From positions 1 to 5,709 of the forward strand of contig JAAZAH010000254.1 in assembly GCA_012514415.1 (NCBI GenBank): 5,709 bases of DNA. Direction: 5' to 3'. Both the position numbers and the translations under genes were made by a program. Under the pieces are notes generated by a model that was not told the DNA's origin, did not search any database, and saw only the letters and a program-made list of their open reading frames with translations. Positions 1 through 4,449 of this stretch are shown here, one piece after another (position 1 is the first letter of the stretch; each line of letters begins with the position of its first letter). This DNA is from Sandaracinaceae bacterium. Its GTDB lineage: Bacteria > Myxococcota_A > Polyangia > Polyangiales > Houyiibacteriaceae.

Positions 1-1184
1 ACGGCATAAAAGAGCGGATTCGCACGCCCCGTCTCTCGATCGAAGAGCGCCCAGCTCGTGGGGCCACTCGGATCCCAGCTCCAATGCGCCCATGAGAGGA
101 TCATTCGATCGCTAAGTTCGGCGATCTGACGCACGAAAGCCTCCGCATTTTCGGTCGAATACGTCAGGCCCCATTCACCGAGCACAATGGGCACCGAAAG
201 CCGCTCGAGCTCTTCCTTCCGGCGCGCCTCCCAGGATTCGACCGTTCGATCCATCTCCTCATCGAAGCGGCCGTTCGCCTCGAGCGCCACCGAATAGAGA
301 TGCGGCGCATAGACGAGGCGGGGAGCGCCCTTTCTCGGATCGCGAAGCGGCGGAAGGTACGAACGCCCTCCATTCGCCGGCCCGCCATATCGCGGCTCAA
401 AAAAGATCCACCCATCCGAATCGACCTCACGGATCGCCTCGATGGCCCGTTGATAAAACGGATGGAGCCTCTCCACATCAAAACGTCGCGCGTCCTCGCT
501 CTCGAGTTCGGGATTGACTGCCTCCAGCGCATCGAACATCGAGCCGGGATGCGGCTCGTTCATGATGTCGTAACCGAGTACGGCGGGATGGCTCCGAAAA
601 CGCTCGGCAAGCCTCTTGAGCGTTCCGAAATAGTGCGCTTGCAGATCCGCGTGCTCGCCTTCGGTATACGCCCAGAAATTATCGAAAGCTCGCTGCACCG
701 CCGGCTGAAAGTAGTTCGCGAACCAACTCGCCTGCTCAACGAAAGGCTCCCCATCGTCGCGAATCGCCCATTCGGGTGCGCCATCGCAGCAAAACCTGCG
801 CGAGTACACGTCCTGATGCATGTCGAGGAGCACGTGGACACCTTCTCGATGGAAACGGTCAAGATCCGATTCCACGCGATCGAGGTACGCTTCATCGTAG
901 ACCCCCGGCTCGGGCTCGATCCCGCTCCAGAAAACCAAATAGCGAACGAAATTCATCCCCAGCGCGCGCGCAAAAAACCGAATCTCCTCATCCGGCATAT
1001 CGATCGCATGGAGCGGATCATGCTTGGCGTGATTGTCCACGTTCGTTCCGCGGAGAACGAGCGCGCGCCCATCGCCATCGACGATAAAGGCGGAAGGCTC
1101 GAGCTCTTCAGACGAACAGGCAGACAAAGCCACGAGAAGCGAAACACCGAGCGCGGTGATTAAGGTGAGACGTGTGATGGACAT
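1..1184 (-). CDS. Endoglycoceramidase-like GH5 glycoside hydrolase, lipoprotein, C-terminus cut by window edge
   Basis: 394 complete codons are visible and the frame is still open at the left edge. The N-terminus is a lipoprotein signal peptide: basic n-region, hydrophobic residues 6-21, and lipobox LSAC with the lipidated Cys at 23. Ser at +2 favours the outer membrane. The rest follows the (beta/alpha)8 fold of GH5 (clan GH-A) and resembles bacterial endoglycoceramidases. Shared segments are VLRGTNVDNH (43-52), FVRYLVFW (79-86), LLDMHQDVY (119-127), GAPEWA (135-140) and RAFDNFW (165-171). The acid/base Glu should be E210 in GYDIMNEP, and the nucleophile E337 in LGEWG. In that family the enzyme cleaves the bond between oligosaccharide and ceramide; substrate here is inferred and could be another beta-glucoside. 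Family members usually have roughly 480 residues, so a C-terminal beta-sandwich is probably outside the window. Start ATG at 1184 has GAGG four bases upstream and puts the signal peptide at the N-terminus. It follows the lipoprotein gene by 144 bases on the same strand. Confidence 0.9.
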   Translation of the reverse strand, partial: MSITRLTLITALGVSLLVALSACSSEELEPSAFIVDGDGRALVLRGTNVDNHAKHDPLHAIDMPDEEIRFFARALGMNFVRYLVFWSGIEPEPGVYDEAYLDRVESDLDRFHREGVHVLLDMHQDVYSRRFCCDGAPEWAIRDDGEPFVEQASWFANYFQPAVQRAFDNFWAYTEGEHADLQAHYFGTLKRLAERFRSHPAVLGYDIMNEPHPGSMFDALEAVNPELESEDARRFDVERLHPFYQRAIEAIREVDSDGWIFFEPRYGGPANGGRSYLPPLRDPRKGAPRLVYAPHLYSVALEANGRFDEEMDRTVESWEARRKEELERLSVPIVLGEWGLTYSTENAEAFVRQIAELSDRMILSWAHWSWDPSGPTSWALFDRETGRANPLFYA

Positions 1185-1254
1185 CGCGCCTCGCTTTCGC
1201 GCGCTTTCGAGAAGAGATCAAGCCCAATGCGTTTAAAGCGACTCCAGCAAAATC

Positions 1255-1267
1255 TGAACGCTGTTCA
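1255..1267. repeat. Perfect inverted repeat upstream of the GH5 gene, possible operator
   Basis: TGAAC-GCT-GTTCA is a perfect 5-3-5 inverted repeat lying 71 bases upstream of the GH5 start. It sits in the 144-base gap that should hold that gene's promoter, if it has its own. The arms are short, so chance is possible. No convincing sigma-70 promoter could be assigned around it. Confidence 0.2.
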
Positions 1268-1303
1268 AATGAGATCTTGACAGGAGAAAGACCGGAAAGG
1301 GAT

Positions 1304-1328
1304 GGCCGCGCGCGTCCACCAGGCGGCC
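1304..1328 (-). terminator. GC-rich hairpin immediately after the lipoprotein stop codon, weak terminator candidate
   Basis: Read on the minus strand, GGCCGC and GCGGCC form a 6-bp stem with a 13-base loop, starting directly after the TAA stop at 1329-1331. There is no clear U-tract after it (only ATCCCTTTCC), so it is at best a weak or factor-dependent terminator, or a stabilising 3' hairpin. Confidence 0.25.
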
Positions 1329-2060
1329 TTACGGGCGAACACGAAGCGCAAACGCCGGAAGCACATATCCCCCCACGCGCCCATCCTCGCGGCCCACCGA
1401 GCCCGTCCGGCCCTCCACACCGATCTGGACTTCGAATAGGCCGTAAATCCTTCGAAGTCCGAGCCCAAAGCCGAGTGACGGCCCGAGCCGAAGAAGCACG
1501 CCGTCCTTTTCGAGTCCGGGCGCATCCACATTGAGATATTCGGCCGAGGCGCGGATCCCGACGTTCCCCTCATAGAGCCCGCCGATGTCGATCGCGTAAT
1601 GGAACGGGAGCTCGACACCGAGGCGATAGCCCCGATCGTCCTCAGCCTCTCGGGGAACGACTCCACCGGCGTACACCCGCATTCCGTAAAGAAGAAGCTT
1701 TCGCGTCGTCCCCTCAGGCACCATCGGGCGCTCCGAACGGAGCGTCAGGGCGCCATCGGTCCCCGAGGCCATCACTCCAAGGTCCATCCCGCGCTTCAAG
1801 CCCACGCGCACCGAGGCCACCGGAACCATCCCCGGCGCGGTCGCATCTTGTCGACTCACTCCCGCCCGATCGCCGAAGACGATCCGCGCCGCCCCACCCG
1901 CCATGAGATCGCTCTTTCGCGACGGCGTGGTCCCGGCGCCCTCGAGACTCGGGAGCGCCGACGCACAACCTGCGAGCGAAATCAGAATGAAAAGCGAAAA
2001 GAGACGGAGAATCGCTAGGCTCCTTGAGTGCCCACACCGATCACCCAGAAGGGCGGACAA
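1329..2060 (-). CDS. Uncharacterised lipoprotein with beta-strand-rich, barrel-like body
   Basis: I do not recognise the family. Counted from the TTG at 2060 the product has 243 residues. A lipoprotein signal lies at about residues 17-32: Leu-Arg, then a Phe/Leu/Ile core, then lipobox LAGC with the lipidated Cys at 32. Ala at +2 predicts outer-membrane sorting. A polar linker follows to about residue 75. The remainder shows alternating, Gly-rich, amphipathic strands (for example VPVASVRVGL, YRLGVELPFHYAI, VLLRLGPSLGFGLGL and IYGLFEVQIGV), suggesting a small membrane-associated beta-barrel or beta-sandwich. Start choice is a problem. TTG 2060 is the only ATG/GTG/TTG in frame before the signal, but it has no Shine-Dalgarno sequence. 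A strong AAGGAG lies seven bases before an ATT codon at 2012, which gives a compact 16-residue signal peptide and a 227-residue protein. The gene follows rimO by 45 bases (TTG) or 93 bases (ATT) on the same strand, so co-transcription is plausible. Confidence 0.8.
   Translation of the reverse strand: MSALLGDRCGHSRSLAILRLFSLFILISLAGCASALPSLEGAGTTPSRKSDLMAGGAARIVFGDRAGVSRQDATAPGMVPVASVRVGLKRGMDLGVMASGTDGALTLRSERPMVPEGTTRKLLLYGMRVYAGGVVPREAEDDRGYRLGVELPFHYAIDIGGLYEGNVGIRASAEYLNVDAPGLEKDGVLLRLGPSLGFGLGLRRIYGLFEVQIGVEGRTGSVGREDGRVGGYVLPAFALRVRP
2020..2025 (-). promoter_or_regulatory. Strong Shine-Dalgarno site facing an ATT codon
   Basis: AAGGAG on the minus strand is followed by the spacer CCTAGCG and then ATT at 2012-2010, in frame with the lipoprotein. 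It lies 11 codons inside the frame if translation began at TTG 2060, which makes the TTG start less likely. Confidence 0.55.
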
Positions 2061-2105
2061 AAAGCGGATGGATGGCGTGGATCAAAGCGCAGAATCCAAC
2101 GAAGC

Positions 2106-3539
2106 TCAAGTCGGGAGCGTCCGGAGGCGCACCTTTCTTTTTCGCGGGCGGCGCGTTCCGGGAGGCGGATCCCAGACCCCATCCCGCGTCAGAAGATCAG
2201 CGACCAGATCGTAATCGCTCGCATTGATCACGAGGGCGCGGCGGATCTCGCCGATCTCGGCCTCGCCATTTGCAAGGATCACCTTCCCATCGACCTCGGG
2301 CGCCTGTCCGTAAAAGCGCCCCTCGAGGAGATACTCACTTTCCTCGCTCGGACCGGTGACGAGCACCTCGACTTCATGGCCGATGCGGGCACGGAGCCGC
2401 TCGCGAGAGATCGCTCTTTGTACCGACATGAGCTTTCGCTGTCTCTTGCGCGCCACGGCGGGCGGCACGTCAGCCTCCATTCCGTGGGCTCGCGTTCCCT
2501 CTTCCGGAGAATAGGTAAAGACACCGACATGATCGAACTCAGCATAACGGACGAATTCGAGGAGCTCCTCGAAGGCCTCGTCGGTCTCGCCGGGATGCCC
2601 CACCAAAAAGGTCGTCCGGAAGACGAGGCCGGGGATCGCCTCTCTCACGCGATCGACGAGGCGGTACAGTCGATCACCGCCATGGCCGCGCCGCATCGCG
2701 CGCAGTACCCCATCGCTTGCATGCTGTAGCGGCATGTCGATGTAGGGGAGGACCTTCGGGTGGCTCGCCATCAACTCGATGAGCCGCTCATCGAGACGCT
2801 CCGGGTAGAGATAGTGAAGGCGGATCCAACGGATGCCCGGGACCTCGGTGAGCGCCTCGACCAAGGTCGCCAGATCGGGCCGCCCCTCGAGATCGCGCCC
2901 GTAGGCGATCGTATCTTGGCTAACGAGATTGAGCTCGACGACCCCTTGTTCGGCGAGGCGTGTCGCCTCCATCACCAGATCGGCCACCTCACGCGAACGC
3001 TGCTTCCCGCGGATGCCCGGGATCGCACAGAATGAGCAGCTCCGATTGCACCCCTCGGCGATCTTCACATAGGCGCTCGGCCCGCCCAAGGACAGCCGAC
3101 GGGGATCGCTCGCCCGAATGGTCCAGTTGGCGGGATTTCCGACAAGCATCCTCTCCGCCTCGCGGCGAAGAACCTTGGAGAGGGCGAGCATATCGCTCGA
3201 GCCGAGCAGGTGGTCGACCTCGGGAAGCTCCCGAGCGAGCTCCTCCGGATAGCGCTGTGAGAGACAGCCCGCGACGACGAGCCGCTCGCATTGCCCCTCT
3301 TCCTTGTATTGCGCCATCTCGAGGATCGTCTCGATCGACTCTTTTTTCGCAGGGCCGATGAAGCCGCAGGTGTTGACCACGATCACCTCGGCTTCCTCGG
3401 GTGAGCCGACGAGACGATATCCCTCTTCATCGCTTACGCCGAGCATCACCTCGGTATCGACGCGGTTTTTCGCGCATCCGAGGGAAACGAAGTGAATCGT
3501 CTTCGTGTCGTGATTTTCTTTATCGGAACTTAAACTCAA
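2106..3539 (-). CDS. rimO: Ribosomal protein S12 methylthiotransferase RimO
   Basis: RimO is a cytoplasmic radical-SAM enzyme that adds a methylthio group to the beta-carbon of a conserved aspartate (Asp88/89) of ribosomal protein S12. The 477-residue product has all three family domains. The N-terminal methylthiotransferase domain (about 15-130) carries auxiliary-cluster cysteines C22 (VSLGCAKN), C58 (NTCGF) and C92 (AGCLSQRY). The radical-SAM core (about 150-370) has C164, C168 and C171 in AEGCNRSCSFCAIPGIRG. The TRAM domain spans about 376-447. The AEGCNR...CAIP...IRG signature separates it from the tRNA enzyme MiaB. Start is TTG at 3539 with AGAGG five bases upstream, and it places the first conserved motif at residues 18-25, as expected. 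That ribosome binding site lies in a hairpin (see separate entry). About 27 residues follow the TRAM domain, including a basic run near 463-473, and the protein is longer than the roughly 440 residues of E. coli RimO. The gene sits alone between envelope-protein genes with no obvious functional link to them. Confidence 0.97.
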   Translation of the reverse strand: MSLSSDKENHDTKTIHFVSLGCAKNRVDTEVMLGVSDEEGYRLVGSPEEAEVIVVNTCGFIGPAKKESIETILEMAQYKEEGQCERLVVAGCLSQRYPEELARELPEVDHLLGSSDMLALSKVLRREAERMLVGNPANWTIRASDPRRLSLGGPSAYVKIAEGCNRSCSFCAIPGIRGKQRSREVADLVMEATRLAEQGVVELNLVSQDTIAYGRDLEGRPDLATLVEALTEVPGIRWIRLHYLYPERLDERLIELMASHPKVLPYIDMPLQHASDGVLRAMRRGHGGDRLYRLVDRVREAIPGLVFRTTFLVGHPGETDEAFEELLEFVRYAEFDHVGVFTYSPEEGTRAHGMEADVPPAVARKRQRKLMSVQRAISRERLRARIGHEVEVLVTGPSEESEYLLEGRFYGQAPEVDGKVILANGEAEIGEIRRALVINASDYDLVADLLTRDGVWDPPPGTRRPRKRKVRLRTLPT

Positions 3540-3543
3540 GATT

Positions 3544-3558
3544 GCCTCTGGGAGAGGC
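3544..3558 (-). promoter_or_regulatory. Hairpin occluding the rimO ribosome binding site
   Basis: The minus-strand transcript reads GCCUCU-CCC-AGAGGC, a perfect 6-bp stem with a 3-base loop. Its 3' arm contains the AGAGG Shine-Dalgarno site that precedes the TTG start at 3539. A competing 4-bp hairpin, GAGA-GCC-UCUC (3562-3552), uses the same anti-Shine-Dalgarno arm and would release the site. This could tune rimO translation; no ligand or leader-peptide logic is visible. Confidence 0.4.
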
Positions 3559-3604
3559 TCTCTTTAAGACAGCAGCGCCCTTTTCACAAGGTGAGGTCGG
3601 GCTT

Positions 3605-3637
3605 TGGCGCGGCGAGGATTCGAACCGCGCGGGCCCA
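3605..3637 (-). pseudogene. tRNA 3'-half-like relic (T-arm plus acceptor 3' strand)
   Basis: On the minus strand there is a near-canonical T-arm: CGCGG, loop TTCGAAT, CCTCG. Four of five stem pairs form. A 7-base candidate acceptor strand, CCGCGCC, follows, then a discriminator-like A; CCA is not encoded. No D-arm, anticodon arm or correctly spaced 5' acceptor strand was found within 76-95 bases upstream, so this is not an intact tRNA. A partly complementary CGCGCGG lies at 3664-3658 (6 of 7 pairs), but the resulting 60-nt unit is too short for a bacterial tRNA. It may be a degraded tRNA or an old attachment-site remnant. Apart from this the 184-base spacer between the barrel gene and rimO holds only a 10-bp palindrome at 3673-3682 (ATCGGCCGAT) and the rimO leader hairpin. 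Confidence 0.4.
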
Positions 3638-3723
3638 TTTTTCCCTTTTCGGATGTTCCGCGCGACCCCTCCATCGGCCGATCCTCTGAGCAAAGCAGCG
3701 CTCGCCTCGCCGCCTCCTCTCGA

Positions 3724-4317
3724 TCAGAAGAGCTGGATACCAAGGGTGAAGAGGAGCTGGTGGACGGGCGATTTATCGATGAAGCTCGCGTGATAATGCG
3801 CGGCGATCGGGAAACCGAAGCGGCTTCGCCCAAGCCTGAATCCGGGCGTGAGCGCCAGCCTGCCGTGGATGGCTCCACGCGTATCCTTCTCGATACGGCA
3901 GCCTTGATCGCTGCCGTCAAAGCATCCGGAAAATTTACCGACATCGACGCCACCGCCGACGCCGATCTGTAGACCGCTTGCGATGGTGACATCAAAGAGG
4001 CCGATTCCGTTGAACTGCATATGCGTGTCGCGGAAGGGATCTTCCGCACGCGCGGTGAGTCCGTTGATGGTCAAGCCCGGGATCACGTAAAGCGCCGCGA
4101 AGTCGTTGAACTGAACGCCAACGTGCGGGTAGACCGGGACCGAAACGCCGAAGTCTTCCTTGGGGAAGAAGCCCGCACCGGCCTCGACGCCGAGCCTGAG
4201 ACGCGCCCCGTCGGCGGAGACAAGCGTCGGTGCGGCGCTCATTCCGATCAACCCGAGAAGAAGGACGGCGAGGGTAGGTATGCTTTTCTTCATACCTACA
4301 TATACGCAATCACCCAC
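3724..4317 (-). CDS. Small exported outer-membrane beta-barrel-like protein
   Basis: The family is not recognised. Counted from GTG 4317 the product has 197 residues. A Sec signal peptide begins at the internal MKKS (residues 9-12), has a hydrophobic core at about 13-29, and should be cut after LVSA (A35). The mature part of about 162 residues is Gly-rich with alternating hydrophobic strands (FGVSVPVYPHVGVQF, IASGLQIGVGGGVDVG, FGFPIAAHYHASF). It ends in a LLFTLGIQLF strand with terminal Phe, the usual recognition signal for BAM-assembled outer-membrane barrels. Two Cys, C132 and C140, flank an acidic loop and could form a disulfide. About 8-10 strands would fit the length. Start is ambiguous: GTG 4317 has GGGGGAG five bases upstream, whereas ATG 4293 gives the cleaner signal peptide but has only AGG one base away. 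It is transcribed divergently from the DUF2236 gene. Role unknown. Confidence 0.82.
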   Translation of the reverse strand: MGDCVYVGMKKSIPTLAVLLLGLIGMSAAPTLVSADGARLRLGVEAGAGFFPKEDFGVSVPVYPHVGVQFNDFAALYVIPGLTINGLTARAEDPFRDTHMQFNGIGLFDVTIASGLQIGVGGGVDVGKFSGCFDGSDQGCRIEKDTRGAIHGRLALTPGFRLGRSRFGFPIAAHYHASFIDKSPVHQLLFTLGIQLF

Positions 4318-4322
4318 ATCGT

Positions 4323-4329
4323 CTCCCCC
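4323..4329 (-). promoter_or_regulatory. Ribosome binding site of the barrel gene
   Basis: GGGGGAG on the minus strand is followed by ACGAT and then GTG 4317. It also lies three bases before an overlapping ATG (4319) that would encode only the 7-residue peptide MWVIAYM. That peptide ends at TAG 4296, two bases before the alternative ATG 4293 of the barrel gene. Confidence 0.5.
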
Positions 4330-4356
4330 GCTTGATGAATTTCGGCAATCTTTGGC

Positions 4357-4380
4357 TGATTTATTTTGGGGAAATAATCA
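4357..4380. promoter_or_regulatory. Imperfect palindrome in the divergent promoter region, candidate operator
   Basis: TGATTTATTT and AAATAATCA are inverted arms (one unpaired T) around TGGGG. The element lies between the divergently transcribed barrel and DUF2236 genes and overlaps the predicted -35 box of the latter, where a repressor or activator could control one or both genes. The surrounding bases are clearly more AT-rich than the genes. Confidence 0.35.
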
Positions 4381-4395
4381 AACCATGTGTATGAT
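4366..4395 (+). promoter_or_regulatory. Candidate sigma-70 promoter of the DUF2236 gene
   Basis: TTGGGG (-35, 3 of 6 consensus bases) and TATGAT (-10, 5 of 6) are separated by 18 bases. This predicts a transcript start near 4402 and a leader of roughly 48 bases before ATG 4450. The -10 is good and the -35 weak, which fits a promoter that depends on a regulator. Confidence 0.45.
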
Positions 4396-4436
4396 AGCGG
4401 GCAGCCGACGATCCGGAGTCCAACCCTGCCGGAATA

Positions 4437-4442
4437 GAGGAG
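4437..4442 (+). promoter_or_regulatory. Ribosome binding site of the DUF2236 gene
   Basis: GAGGAG with a seven-base spacer (CCCAAGG) precedes ATG 4450 and fixes this start. Confidence 0.75.
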
Positions 4443-4449
4443 CCCAAGG

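Noticed and set aside
300..1163. A 287-codon open frame on the plus strand
   Set aside because: It is antisense to the GH5 gene, whose minus-strand frame has a signal peptide and clear catalytic motifs. The antisense frame stays open because of codon bias and shows no recognisable domain.
1255..1267. LexA (SOS) box of the GAAC-N4-GTTC type
   Set aside because: Spacing between the half-sites is three, not four, bases, and the match to the Myxococcus-type LexA motif is poor.
1276..1281. Perfect TTGACA -35 box on the plus strand
   Set aside because: No -10 box lies 16-18 bases downstream and no plus-strand gene follows.
2028..2729. A 233-codon open frame on the plus strand
   Set aside because: Antisense shadow of the C-terminal part of rimO and its 3' spacer.
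3630..3650. Plus-strand intrinsic terminator (GCGCGG/CCGCGC stem followed at a distance by ATTTTT)
   Set aside because: No plus-strand gene ends nearby. The T-run is separated from the stem by GGGCCC, and the stem is better explained by the tRNA-like arm.
3605..3690. A complete tRNA gene on the minus strand
   Set aside because: No D-arm, anticodon arm or matching 5' acceptor at normal spacing could be found.
3604..3972. A plus-strand frame beginning MARRGFEPR
   Set aside because: That N-terminus is the well-known false translation of a tRNA T-arm read in reverse. The remainder is antisense to the barrel gene.
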